Shown piece by piece: positions 11,801 through 25,019 of a DNA stretch of 33,480 nt (position 1 is the stretch's first letter; the number at the start of each line of letters is the position of its first letter). Origin of the DNA: Trichoplax sp. H2 (lineage: Eukaryota; Placozoa; Uniplacotomia; Trichoplacea). Where the stretch lies: contig NOWV01000373.1 of NCBI GenBank assembly GCA_003344405.1, positions 1 to 33,480 on the forward strand, written 5' to 3'. The notes beneath the pieces were generated by a model. It searched no databases. It had not been told where the DNA came from and was given only the letters and a program-made list of their open reading frames with translations. A program made the position numbers and the translations under genes.

Positions 11801-14800
11801 AAATGGCATATGGTAATCTGAAATTTTAAAAATAGGACCCTTAAGCCACGTGGAAGTGCTGAGTGATACCGTATATACTGTACCAATTGAAATTACTAAA
11901 GAATAACAAATTTATTATTCAGAAATTATACAAGCAAATAAGCAGATGATACAGCACGTTGACGACAATATTTACTGTAGTGTAAACATTTCTCATCTGT
12001 TTACTTTATTTAAATACCTCAAGTAACGATGGGTAACCTTCTCGGTTATTGCATCAGTCATCAATCAATCAATCATTAATCTGAACTATTTCGAATTATG
12101 CATAGATGAGAGACGTGATCGCCTTGATAGCGTAGGATTATAGCGGTGTTGATATACTGTCTACAATCTTATTTGTAGCATGCATAATAGGTAATAATAT
12201 TAAGTCTATAGTTAATACGTAACATGCTTGTAAAACAGTACGTCGATCGTAGAGGGATGTACGGTAATCAATTTTTATGTTTTGAGAAAGGACGGAAGTA
12301 ATATTGTGAAAGATTAAATCAAATAAACAAGTATAGTTCCCGTCAGTTTAACATCAAAAAATTTTATTCTCCAGTATTTGTTACTCTAAATCTTAGCTGA
12401 ACAGATAGAAAAACAATTTTGTTGTAGGTGGATCGTGCCTTAGCCTATCATAGCATTTCATTACGAAACTTAGTCCTGTATTATAGTAATAAACGAAGAC
12501 AGTTTTATCTATCAATTAATAAAACCATTATATCCTATGCTATATAACTTATATATTTAATAACTATTAATTCTTTTACTTGCTACTCTTACAATACTGG
12601 ATGTATGTTGTATCGCTAACTCAATTTGAAATTTCTATTAACAACTAGTATATGAACCTGCAAAATATAATTTTTATCGATACTTACGTAGTAGCAAATC
12701 TGTCTTTTATTAAATTCTGCATTATTGGCTACAGCTAATATTAGCATCTAGTCATATAGCGTAAGCATTATTCAATAGCGGTTCACATGTTAAATGTGAT
12801 CTTGTAAAAATTTCTTTGAGTTTAAGATAAATATTAGCATATTCAAGTCTGCATGCTTGACAGCAAGGTGAAACATCAGGCAAATACTTAAATAATGCAA
12901 CATATGACCATTTAATAATTATAATTGTTATAATCCTTTACAATCGCATATCTTCGATTAGTATTAGTTCATATTACTGAATTTTGAATGCTAGTTCACA
13001 TTTTCGTATTAACTGTGTTACTACCAAAGTATCTAGCTGTAAGCCTGTGATACCCTACTTGTACCTAGCCGTAATAGTAGGATAAGGTATGGCATATCAT
13101 ATAATTTCGCGTATCATTAATTCAATTTTAATACCGGCATATGCTGATCATTTCGATTATCATGTAAATTACTTAATATTTATTTATACCGAGATATCTG
13201 GCTATAAAGTGAGATTTCATAGTGGCCGATATCTGATAACTGTATCATCAGCTACGATTATATACTATGGTACTATATGTTTCACTTAATATCGATGGGA
13301 CCCTTTTTTATTATTTTAAGTGCATATTGAAGAATGTAAATAATCACAATCCATTACAATTCATCAGTACTTTATAGACTATGAATCAAAGCATAACTAT
13401 TATTTATTATCATTTCAAAAATAATCGCCCTGCATAAATTAGCCATTGATAAAAGAGGAAGTAGTAAAGGAATTCAGTTATCATTTACTACTAGTAGCAG
13501 ATATATTGTTTAAAGTTGCTTTTCGATACTGAAGTTGATCTATGCTGCATACCATTGAGTGTTCCTTATACTGTAGAGGAGATTATTTTAATTTAAGCAG
13601 TATTGAAATTTCTATACCCTGGTGTAGCTATAAGCTCTATCGCACATTGGAATAGATAGTAGACGTAATTTTAGTCGTATCCAATTCAGAAATCAGCGTG
13701 TTATCATCTATTCTTGGACATGACATGTTACTCGTAATATATCGTCATATATTTAAGAAAGAAACCGCAAATCAATAACAAACGTTGCGGTCTAGGTGTA
13801 ATTGATAAAAAGCCTAATGAGAGAGATGCGAGTTTTAAATTCCATTCAAATTCGTAAAATTCCCTCCCTCCGTCCCCCCAAAATCACGATTTTACACTGT
13901 ATAAGGTGTGTTGAAGTTATACTTGTAATTAACGTTGAATGCGTTATTGCAATAAATTAAATGATTAGACTATCATCAAAGCTAATTAAAAAGAATTGAA
14001 AGTATTCTTTCGAAAATTAGTGATTAATACGCAGTAGATAATATCAAAATTAAATTTAGTTGTATGACAATTGGACCCAATAGCTTAGTATTAATACTAT
14101 ATAACCTTCAGCCAACCTAATCGACGTGGAAAGCACTATTCGTTGATCTAATGATGTTAAAATAGGTAATAACTAGGTGTGGCATTAAGATACCGGCAGC
14201 ATGGATTCATCATTTACGGGTTATTACCTGCTATCTTGTAAGCTAATACAGTAGAAACTATAGTACGAACGAATCAATTAACTTACTCATCATCACCCGT
14301 AGTCTATCTAGACTGATTGGGGCCGAACAGTATACGAAGATATTATGTTTTTGTCATGTAACAGATGGCGATTTCATATAGACTGGGAATAAATAGAACG
14401 AATCCATTGTTTATCACTGTTGTAGTCGCTATGCCAAATGACAGATCTTGCCGATAGAGTAAGAGGATCACTGTTTACCTATATCATGTGAATAAATGGC
14501 AAAAATACAAACAAAATAGCTATGGAATGCATGGTACGTTGAAAAACTTGTTTTTAGATCCTTCTTCTCAATAGGTAGCGCCTAACAATTATCAATAATG
14601 GCAATACACGTGAAGACATTACACACGGCATGGTGAATATCATTGGTAGAAGAACTAATTAATTAATTGTTATATTCAAATTCATTTGTATTGCTTATTC
14701 TAAACACTTAACTTAGCGCTAATGACGTTTATTGATCATATTGTTATTAATTATGACATCCACATTCCTTCGCTTGCAATGTTGAAATAATAACAATCAT

Positions 14801-14866
14801 ACTTTTATATGTATATTGTATTCTAATTGTTGTCATTTCCCTCGATTGCTTTTTCATATAATTTAG
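8891..14866. other. long AT-rich intergenic stretch, no supported gene
   Basis: Nearly 6 kb with dense stops in every frame. Only short open frames occur (10579-10806, 13089-13289), rich in Ile/Tyr/Leu as expected by chance at this base composition. A C-rich run occurs near 13861-13880 and an (ATCA)n run near 12060-12075. No RNA gene or mobile-element signature was recognised. Regulatory sequence or weak exons of the gene ending at 15487 may be hidden here. Confidence 0.4.
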
Positions 14867-14972
14867 ACTCTACTAACTTGAATCACGCCGATCGTCGATG
14901 GAATAGAGCTCAACGTGATACTCATATGGCACGAGAGATTTACTACTACAATTTAATAGCTATTTCTCGATT
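14867..14972 (+). CDS. possible internal exon, unknown gene
   Basis: A pyrimidine-rich tract and acceptor ...ATAATTTAG precede an open frame reading STNLNHADRRWNRAQRDTHM and then AREIYYYNLIAISRL. It is rich in Arg/Asp/His/Trp residues, unlike the chance frames around it. The best donor is CGATT/GTATAA at 14972. The frame stays open to 15030, so the exon end is uncertain. The phase at 14972 does not join directly to the next candidate exon at 15267, so an intermediate exon or another donor would be needed. I do not recognise the protein. Confidence 0.3.
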
Positions 14973-15266
14973 GTATAAATTCATATTTCAGCTGTCAGTC
15001 ATTTATCAACTTGTTGGCTTCTTTCCATAATTGTGCTGATACATTCTAGTAAACAATGAACCAAATGTATTGATTTGATCATACGATTTTGTGCATGTTT
15101 GATATTCCATAGCTGTTTAAAGAATAGCTCTATCTTCAAAGCTTGGAATGTGATTGCTACTTCTATCATTAATTTTAATTTTGTGCAATGATCAGTTTCT
15201 AGGCTGGCAATATTAATTACTATTATTAGTCCGGTTACTCCTTCATTCCGTTATATTTCCATTTAG

Positions 15267-15487
15267 ACTTGGATTACACGATTAATGGATTGCGATGGCA
15301 CACATTGAAACGTTTTAAATATTCAATTCGATTGGAAAATCTTTTTTATGTCACTATCAATTCAAGATTAGATCGAATTTTCACAAGTGATCATTTATCA
15401 TCATCGATTGACTATCATAGTAAAGACTTACAAGCATTTTTAAGCGTATCAGATCAAGCATTTGGCATCGACAAAATTATTGGATAG
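15267..15487 (+). CDS. possible terminal exon, unknown gene
   Basis: An acceptor CCATTTAG is followed by 73 open codons (entered in phase 1) ending at a TAG. Recognisable pieces are LDYTINGLRW, SIRLENLFYVTINSRLDRIF and SKDLQAFLSVSDQAFGIDKI. Composition is balanced and amphipathic, unlike the Ile/Tyr-rich chance frames nearby. The stop is only 41 bp before the start codon of the next plus-strand gene. It is either the 3' end of a closely packed upstream gene or an exon in the 5' leader of the next one. Family not recognised. Confidence 0.4.
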
Positions 15488-15528
15488 TATAGCCAGGTGG
15501 AAAACTGCGGTTCTATCAAAGTTCCGCC

Positions 15529-18500
15529 ATGGCTTCAAATAGTTTTAGTAGCACAGAAAGGACAAATGGCGATAGTATGCCCATGTAAGTCATTTCTTGG
15601 ATATTACTATCGAGATGTATCATTTATTTTTGTTTTAACGGCTCTCTTATTTCTTTTCGAGTTTTTTTTGAGGGGGGGGGAGGATTTTGAAGATTAATTT
15701 TTTTCATTTGCCATGGATGAGTTTTCTTCTGTTGTTACCATCATGACACTTTTTTAATCTATAGTGTGAGGAATAGTAAGTTATTCTATCCATCCTTACT
15801 AACTAATACAAAAAATTGTAAGTTACATCGGAAAGTATTTATCAGTTATTGTCCAATTCGAAAAATAATAACCTTTCAGTCTTTTAAGTATTAAATAACG
15901 TTTTAAAATAGAATAGAATTTCTGTTTAATGCAAGAAAAAGTAATTCATCTTGCTATTGTAGCCATCATTAATAGAAATGTGGCTATAAACACATCTTAA
16001 GAAATCTTGATAGCTCAAGCTATCGTAGTCGACTATAGCTTAAAGTATTTCCCTATCTATTCATCGGCAAATTGCAAGATAATTCAAATTTATTACCTTA
16101 TTTCTTAAGCTGAAAATATGATTTGCTAAGTACAAGTAAAAAGAACAGCACTATTAGATTTTGACCTCTCGAGCAACGGTTTAAGCTTACTTGACACATT
16201 TTTTCGCACTCTGTTTAACAATAATAATTATAATTGCTGCGCTTTGTTATAAATATCAAAAAGATACTAGACCGAAATAATAGTCGACTCCTTGTCTCCT
16301 TCTATAATGAAGCTAATAAAGCCATTTCATTCTCTTACCTTTCTCTTTTTGCTATAGTAATTAGTAGAACAAATTATTCATTGGTTTTTCTAATTCAAAT
16401 AGTGTTATTATTCTAAATATTAATGCTGCAGCAAAATAAGTTACAGCTATCTTTAATTAAAATGGCGTAATGATAAACTATTTTTGTTAATTAAAATAAA
16501 GTAGAGCATCTTTGCCCGTGCCATTCAACTTTAAAAGAATAAAATGTCATGTATTTAGATCATAAATAAGATCTAATACGATAGAATATTGCAATGAGAT
16601 TTCAGTCCACACCTAATCGCAAAGAGCTAGCTTGTATACAACTAGATATTTATAATCTACCACATTTTTACTGCGGTTAAAATTCCAATTTGGGTTACTA
16701 GTATTTAGTAAAAATTCATTTACACTTATTACATCGTCTAAATAGAATAATAATTACAATGATCGAAATTGAATCGTTTTTGGCTTCGAGAGGAGCATAA
16801 AATCAAAACATTAGCCAAAGAAAGGAATGCCGCCTTTAGATCTTTGTTAAAAATTGTCATCTACCCCGTAGTCTATTAAAACACGCTATGAGATGGCTAA
16901 CAGGATCAAACATAGCCACCGAACTTTATTCCTTAAAGACTATCGTTGCTAGCTAGCAAAGTCACGAACACCTAGTTACTTTAGTTCAGAATCAGCGTGT
17001 GAGAACATCAATCTAACAATATCTGACCTATATATAGATTTTAAATTCCTTAATCATGCAGGACTATTCTTCTACTATTCGTACTTGCATATTTTTGGTC
17101 TTTCATGAACAAGTGTATTGGAAGTGAGAGAATTCTATAAATTCCAAGTTAATGTCATTCAAATCGAAGACTATCTCCTCAATAGTCAAAAAGACGACCG
17201 TAGTACAAATTACGACGCGATCAAATTGATATCATTGCGTATCAGTTTGAAGCAAAATTGAATCTAATTTTCGATGGGCCTATTTTAATTTTGTAATTTG
17301 CTCGTTTTTTAGTATAGATGATTCGTATCGGTTTAAATTCACAAGATGAAATGAATAATTTCTAGTAGACCTTCATAGTAGATTAAGTGATTAGTTTATA
17401 CAGTGGTAGAGTGGTCGAATTCTTATATCATTTCAGTAGTAGTAAAATCAAACGGTCAATTCGCCGGGGATTCCATTGGCTAGTCATTAACTATAATAGC
17501 GCATTATCCCTTATGTAGTAAACTGTTGCTACTAGTTTTTGCTATTGATATCACTTAGAAAGAATTTCATTTTACTTTTTTGGCATTCAATTTTCATTGG
17601 ACGTATTTTTAACTTCTCAAAATCGCTATTTGCACAATTTAACTTGTTGTCACTTACAAGGTGGGAAAGGGGAAATAGAGAGTGTCATAATCACAATATA
17701 ATGTATAGCTAATACTTTATACCAGCAGAGTATTCTCTTTCCTAGAACATTAGTAACCTTGAAGATTATATATATTTTGAATACAGTAACTTATTATCCT
17801 CCATGAATGATATCACGGTGTCTAGTTAAGCGCAAGATGGCCTAGCAGCTAACATTTCCCTCATATAAACGCTTGTGAACCCTATAAGGATGCGCTAAAA
17901 TTATAGAAAAGGGGAAAAGTATGAACTAACGTTAAAAATGACCGTAATCGATCTATTTTTATACTATTACTTTATAAAGCTGATAACCTCTATCCATGAA
18001 AACGAAACATCGATTGGTTGGGTATCAAAAAAAATTGATTCATCAAATGCTCTGATTGTATTGAATCATCTAGCAAGGCCTATTTAACTTGTAGATTAGG
18101 AAAGAAATAATTTAATTCCGCAGCAAACAATAGCTGCAGTTATCAGTAATCAAACTCTTCATTCGTTAACGCAAACACTTTTAAATCTTGTGCGTTTTAT
18201 ACGGAAAAAAATCCTTATGATGCAATCATAAGGCCCGGTTATTTATAGTCAACTCGTTTTTCATGTATAATAATATACGAAAATATAAATAAATTAAACT
18301 AATAAATTATGTACATATATATCTTTGCAATCTTAGGCCAACAACATTCGATACTTGCTTAAGCGGATTTTCTGATGAAGCAAATCGCATGCCGAATAGA
18401 AACGACAGCTTTAATTCAATTTCCTCACCACGCCAATTCGATTATAGAAACAGAAATGTGATGTATCCTCTCCAACATCGTGGTAGTTCCGAGTCTAGTC

Positions 18501-21500
18501 TGGCATCAGTACCAGTGAGTCGAATAATTATGGCTTAGATGTTGATATTCAATAAGATTAGCGTTATGAATTACACAATGTTGAATATCTGCTAAAAATG
18601 TCCACTCAAACTATAATTTTCTTTTCATGTTCATTAATTAGAATAATTGATAGTGAATAGAACGATCAACGATGACTAGACGTATTGAGCCCTAATTCTT
18701 ATTTTCAATTTTATTTAATCCGTCACAGTCTTCTTATTCCCATGCTTCTACTAATGATCCTGGTCTGATCTTTGAACGAATGCCAGATAATTTTTATGAG
18801 TAAGTAAAAAATTCAATCAACTTAATTGAATTGGAAAGTTTGATTATTGCAATCCAACTTTTTATTTGCAATTGAATTTATGTCAAAAGCGTGCTATCTA
18901 TTCTAACTTTTGCTAGACCTACTAATCGGCCTCCTAATTTCAATTCGTATCCTTACGGAGAGCGTGATGGTATCTACGGTAGCGGCCTTCTTGATAGGTA
19001 AGTTAGCGAATTTTGTATAAGCATTTGATAATTCTCGATTTACTGCAAATTGGAAAGTAGATCTTTTAAAAACCTTTATACTAAATTTATGTCATAAACG
19101 ATTTTTTATATAGCGGTTTAAGTCAAACAAGAAGTGAACACTCGATGCCGGAATCGGTAAATAAATCATGTGTTGTGAATTGTAATATATAACGTGACTG
19201 TTGTAGTTGAATAGATGATATATATATACAGTATAATCATAAGTTTCATTGCTTAATAATAGGAACGACTTCAACGCCATATTGACTATTTAACATCTAA
19301 AGTTAAACAGTATCAAATAGAGAACAAGCATTATCAAGAAGAAAAGTAAGAAATCTACATCCGTTTATGCTCGCTTTCTAAATATTAGACAATCATACGA
19401 TAGTCTGAAATTTAATCCATTCTCTTTACATTTTAGTGTCTTGTTAGCTGCACGATTAAAGGCAACATTAGATATGAATGCTGTTTTACAACGTAAGCTA
19501 AAAGAATATGCGGCCAGTAGATGGGCCGCACCACGACAACAATGGTAAGTTGGAAAAAGGATAGATTTACAATAATGATTTATTTAAATAATTTATGAGA
19601 ATAGTTATCGTTTTAGGCAATAGAGTAAGTAGGAATAGGACTGCATCTTCTCCAAACTTGATTTAAATCGCAACCACTCCTCTTTTTTTAGGTCATCGGA
19701 TAATACTATTCCAACTGCCTCAGCATACCCAGTTCAGGGAATGGCCCATACCACAAGATCAGCATTCTCACCGACATTACCTAGTGTTAATGTAGTTACA
19801 CAGAAGACAAAAACAACTTCTCCTCACCCAAGATATATGCCGCCATCATCGTATTCACCAAATCAAGAAACATCTACAGAATACAATAATAACAACAATA
19901 CTAACAAAATAACTAGTAATAATAGCCATCAGACAGCGTCGCCAGGATTAATTGAACGTAAAGAATTTCGCAATATCAATTCAAGCCAATTGGAATTTTT
20001 AAAAGATGAACATTTATCGACATTAGATAGTAAAATAAGCATAGCTTCGGAAAGATCGAAATCAATAACCGAAAGAGATTGGTCCGGCTTCAGTTTTAAA
20101 GGAGGAGCAGTATCCTTGATTTCCCTTTTAAGCGAAGGTACCGGAGTTCACTGCCCCAGTCTTGGCCACAGCGAACATAATAGTGATTTATCGGATAGTG
20201 ATTCTGATGAAAGCTGCAACGAAGAAAACGATGAGCAATCTATCCTTAGTCGTTATAACTCAATCAATCTAAAGAAAAGTAAGTTTAGTTGGTCTCTACT
20301 GGATTCGATGATCCATTCCCATTGCTATGCTATCATCTTGTCATTAGACAAACTTTTCTAGTCACTACGTCACAAATCATCACTATCACATAGAGTTGTT
20401 TATTTACATTCTTGTCAAAATTAATGTTGGCATTGTACCAGGCAAAAAATTTAATTAGATTATCACCATATGATCGTCTATAATAAGTTACGAAATTCAT
20501 AGCAAAGTTTACAATAATACGCCTTCCCCTACTCCATTTTACTTAAAGTAAAATTGCAATTTATATTACTTTCAAATGATTAGAATAGATATTGAAAAGT
20601 TAAAAATAAAATTTATTTCCTTTATCATTGATTCAATCTAGAATTACCTTGGAAGTTTGTTGTTCGAAGTGAGATATGGTAAGTTAAATTTATATTTAAG
20701 ACATGTATACGTGTATGTATTTTATTGGCTGTTTATGTTGATTTAGAATTGAACCTTTACTCTTACATCTCATGAATAATATTATCTAATCGTCTAATTT
20801 ATAATTTTTCTCTATAGTTATCAGAAAAAAGGACAATTATGTATTACTTTAATGGATGCTGAATGTAATCTTCCCAAACTACCACGATTAAAAGTGTAAG
20901 CTTGATCTTTTTATAATATTTATATCGGTTGATACTTCCGATAGGTATATAGTACAAGAAAATAGTTGTGGGTAAAATGATTGTTCAGTTATCCTATCAC
21001 AGATTTATGAATATTGTTTATTCTATTGATATATTTCATTTTATTACCGCAAATTAATCTTGATTTCATATGTGGTATTAATATAAATGTTACTTTCTTT
21101 CAATAGACAATAGAATTAAAAACTTAATTATATTTTTTATTGATAATTTTAGATACTTCTTCGTCAATTTAACTTCCAACAATGGTGACTGGTCAGAAGG
21201 CCGAAAAACAGAACTATTTCATGTTACTAAAAAATTTCCTATTAATCAAGTTTATAACTTCTCCTTAATCAATGTAAGTCTTTCAGTCCAAAGTAAATTA
21301 TACGTATCAATGAGCTATTGATGGCTTAATATTTTTATCTAACGAATTACTTGACAATATGCTGCCTACATAACATCATGAGTCTAGTTACTAATTGACA
21401 AATTTGATGTTTTTTACAGGACAGTCTAGACGATTTTGTTATTAACCTTAGTGTTTGCACAAGAATTGAACCTAGTGATGTAGAAGTCTCACTAGTATGT

Positions 21501-23050
21501 ATATTAAATCGCTATTTATGGATTTAATTATAGAAAATTAATAAAATTCTTGATCATTTATTAGGGTATACAATCCATTATACCTCCTAATTGTTTGAAT
21601 GGAGTCCGATCTTATGAAATTACTAGCAGCAATGTATGTGACAAAACGTCTATATAAATACAACAATGTTGATCAATGTATTGAGTTCCTTTCCGTCTGG
21701 ATCCTGTTAATCCTATTTTAATTTATTGGACTGTTATAGGCTAAAACGTGGAAACAAGTTATTTCTAGCCTTAAAAACTGCAGTAAAAAATCAAGCGATA
21801 TTACTCCATCAATTAAGCAAAATAATGACAATGAGGTAACAACTAGAGTAGTTTAGAGCTTATGCTTAAGAGAGCCTTCAAAAGCAAACTTGCGTTTTCT
21901 TCTTATTTATAAAATGTATCGATGCTTAGTCATATTCAAGATAGAGGATTTTAAATAAGGATAACCATGAATATATAACTGTTACCGTATTTGAGTTTTG
22001 AAATATCCTGTTATTAATGAGTAAAGTAGTTGTGTATGCCTTTATGGCCAATTTTTTTGTTTTTATATTAATCATTTTATCATTTCCACCAAGGAGGGAG
22101 CAAATTCGTTCCGGCACTCAATACCTATCAAAACTAAAGATCTAGATAAGGATGCATCTAATCCATCCAGTTATATTTCTTGTAATGACGAGGTAATGAA
22201 TTATTACGCGAAACTGCATTATTCACCACTAGTCGTGTGCAGAAATGTATCAGTTTACAAGATATATCTTTCAATCTACCTCACAGGAAATTATACTACA
22301 AAATCGAACTCACTCTTACAGTAACTTAAGACATGTCGGTGTGGAAGAATCAGACCATAATGACAGCGATGACGAATGTAATGAAATAACTCCAAAATTA
22401 GAATCTAAGGTAAACATTATATTGATGACGTCAGATTATCTATGCCTACACCGAAATACTGAATTAGTTACTCCAGAAATTCCTTAGTTGGAGTAGCCAT
22501 TACTTTATCATTAGTCACAAATGGCATGATGAGTATTATCTATAGAATACTGTACCGTAAATTCAAAAGAGTTTTGGCTGATTGAAAAATCAAGGCAATC
22601 TATATCTTAAAATGATGGATTTCTATCTATAGGCTCCAAGTCGTACAAGTATAAATGGTAGTCAAAATATAAAAGAAGTTGTAGAGACAGGTATTGTGCA
22701 GCATATACATGCATAACATGAGCAACAGCGATTCTGTACTATTAGCCTAAATTCGTATATCTGAATATCTATTGTCATTTAATATTATAGAATCGAAGGA
22801 TGCGGCATCTTCCCACGTATCCAAGAGTAAAGATACAACTACCACGGTAAGAATAGAAGGAACGCTAGTTTGTGCAACGTAGAATAATTCATTATTATAT
22901 TAGGATTAAGCAAAGATACCCTGTTAAATTATTCATCTTTAATTCCTACTATTAATATAACAGGCTGAAAATCATCGTGGCTCAAGGAGATCACTCAAAT
23001 CATTATTAAGAAGAAATCATAAAAGGAAAAATGTAGATACAATGGTGTAA
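15529..23050 (+). CDS. coiled-coil and C2-like domain protein (19 exons), unnamed
   Basis: Exons: 15529-15584, 18337-18514, 18729-18799, 18917-18997, 19114-19156, 19263-19345, 19437-19544, 19692-20278, 20642-20678, 20818-20895, 21153-21273, 21420-21494, 21565-21633, 21740-21835, 22094-22192, 22287-22409, 22633-22690, 22791-22846, 22964-23050. All are GT-AG and phases agree throughout, giving 701 residues. The start lies in a strong context, CCGCCATGG. Residues 1-143 are Ser/Asn/Pro/Tyr-rich and probably disordered. Residues 144-207 form a heptad-like coiled coil (ERLQRHIDYLTSKVKQYQ; LLAARLKATLDMNAVLQRKL). Residues 207-402 are low complexity, with an Asn run (about 271-284) and an acidic Ser/Asp/Glu stretch (about 372-392). 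Residues about 415-530 resemble a C2 beta-sandwich (GQLCITLMDAECNLPK, then VYFFVNLT, then FVINLSV). The calcium-binding aspartates are not evident. The tail is basic. A membrane or scaffold role is only inferred. Exons 15 and 17-19 are the least certain. Confidence 0.72.
15585..18336 (+). other. long first intron of the coiled-coil/C2-like gene
   Basis: It begins GTAAGT and ends CTTAG. The split codon AT/G rejoins in frame between exons 1 and 2. At 2752 bp it is far longer than the other introns here. It contains a G-run at 15671-15679 and only chance open frames, and no second gene was recognised in it. Its length suggests room for regulatory sequence or an alternative promoter, but no site was identified. 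Confidence 0.5.
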
Positions 23051-23479
23051 ACTGCATCTTTAAAAAATATTTCCTAAATCTCAAAGTGGCCGTTCTATTC
23101 TCATTGCATGTAACCATTTATCCAACGCTCTGTGATATTGATAACTTTTATGGCCATAAATGCATAATGTAAAAGAAACCGTAATATAATTCAATATTGT
23201 ATAGTATGTAAATGAAATATTAAATTTTACTTCTAATAATATGTGAAATATATCGTAATTACTGTCTAAACTTTGACCCTGTGAAAGGGCTAATAAATGC
23301 ATATTAATTAAGTGTTAAGATGATAGGCCTTATTAAATGGCCTTATAATTTCGTTAAAGAAACTGTCCACAAATTGTATTGCTAAAATTTATGTCATCTA
23401 TACTCATGGCGGAATAACTTCAATTTGCAATAAATAGAGTTCAGATATGCAGTTATATTTGCATACTATACTCGCTTTA
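23051..23479. other. 3' flank of the coiled-coil/C2-like gene
   Basis: Expected to hold the 3' UTR. An AATAAA-containing segment is present at about 23291. No gene was recognised. The minus-strand open frame at 23081-23302 looks like chance. Confidence 0.4.
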
Positions 23480-24145
23480 TTAAGCTTTAGTGTTGCGAAA
23501 AAACTATAGAAAACTAGCTATCAAGTATGGAAGGCATAATGTCTGGATTTATTCAAATGCTAAATAACATATTAGAGTAAATTGCGGTCTGGTACAGACG
23601 AAGCGAGCGGGCTCGCAACAATATTATAACTTATAAGCAAGTATAAATAATATTATTGATCCCTATTTTATAACTGATTTATTACATAATATTGTATGCA
23701 AAACAAATAATAGATAAATGGTTAAACTAAATCTTTTCTACTGCGAATATTAGATTGTAAATGATTATTGTTTACTACCATGTTTGGTAATAAAATTTTG
23801 CCAATTATATTATTTATCGACTAGCTGAACCACGTATGCCTAGCTGTGCGTTAAATTATACGTCTACAATATTAAGCAATCATCAAATAAGCTTAGTTGG
23901 AAATATTTGTTCTATCTACCCTTTAGACTATGTTCAAGAGTACCGTATGCCACCGCATGTGAATTACTTGTACTTCAAGATTCTTAAATTTAACAAACCA
24001 AATTTTAAAAGATTTTTGAACGATGTAAAGCTTTATTTATCAAAGTTCACAATTTCTACTGCTTGCCATTTGTAAGACAGTGTAATAATGTATTCTAAGT
24101 TGATGATATGTTTAGTAATGTCTACTATAGTTATTGTATTCAACG

Positions 24146-24476
24146 TGTGATACATATTCCGTTAGAAGCTTAAGTATTAAATATAGCTAGCTTAGTAACT
24201 GTATCCTCTTGAAGAGGAGTGCTACAGTGTTCACACTAGAGCTTCACGTGAAAGGTGTAAACTATCCTGTATTTGAGACGGTAATACTGAAGTGTATAGT
24301 AAATAAGGTACTAAGATTTTTAACGCAGAAATGTATATAAGCGAGTAGTTTAGTTCAGTAAAATAGTTCTTTCTCGTTAGAGAGGTCCTCAGCTGATCGA
24401 TCTTTGTAAACGAGGTTTTGTTCAATAAATCTTAATTTTCTAAAGTCTAGGAGATTCTTGGTCTATCAACCTCACA
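24146..24476 (+). mobile_element. LTR-like insertion in the flank of copy A
   Basis: There is a TATATAA box at 24334-24340, AATAAA at 24424-24429, TTTTCTAAA, and an end in CTCACA at 24476. The promoter-then-poly(A)-then-CA order is as in a solo LTR. The 3' part resembles the segment at 1-114. The corresponding place in duplication copy B (about 28600-28850) lacks it, consistent with insertion after the duplication or loss from B. The left boundary is a guess (a TGTG at 24146), and no target-site duplication was found. Confidence 0.3.
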
Positions 24477-25019
24477 CTATTATAAATGTGTATATCATTC
24501 CTAACAAGATTATGCTATCGAATATTGTTCACCTCTAACCCGAATAAAGTAATCGAGTTCACAATATACTAAGATACTAAGTAAAATCCACATTAATCAA
24601 ACCAAATTAGCTTTATTTTAAAGCCATAATACTTATTACGATTCAAAAACTTGGAAGGCAAATTCTAAAAATTAATCTTTATATTATTTCTTAGCATTCA
24701 TGATACCATGTGTATAACAGAATGGTCTGAGCAAAAACACTTAAGACCATACATATTAGTTATCAAGTTCTGATTTTAATAAAGTGCAAATAATAGTTCA
24801 TTGTAACAGTATGGGGTATTTATAACTTTAAATGGAAAGGAATAATGTAATCATACAAAACAGTACTGTTATGGCCGACTTTATATCAGTACATATGGCA
24901 TAATAATGTAGACATTATCATATTGGATTTTACTATCAATAAACTTAATGCACCTAGCTGATTACTCGATTGAAATAACTTGAATATATGAGTACATGTT
25001 TCTTTCTATAAGTTTTTAT

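Noticed and set aside
14365-14478. Short plus-strand frame starting at an ATG after CATGTAACAG (MAISYRLG...)
   Set aside because: Only about 37 codons, ends in a stop, and has no partner exon in phase. Probably chance.
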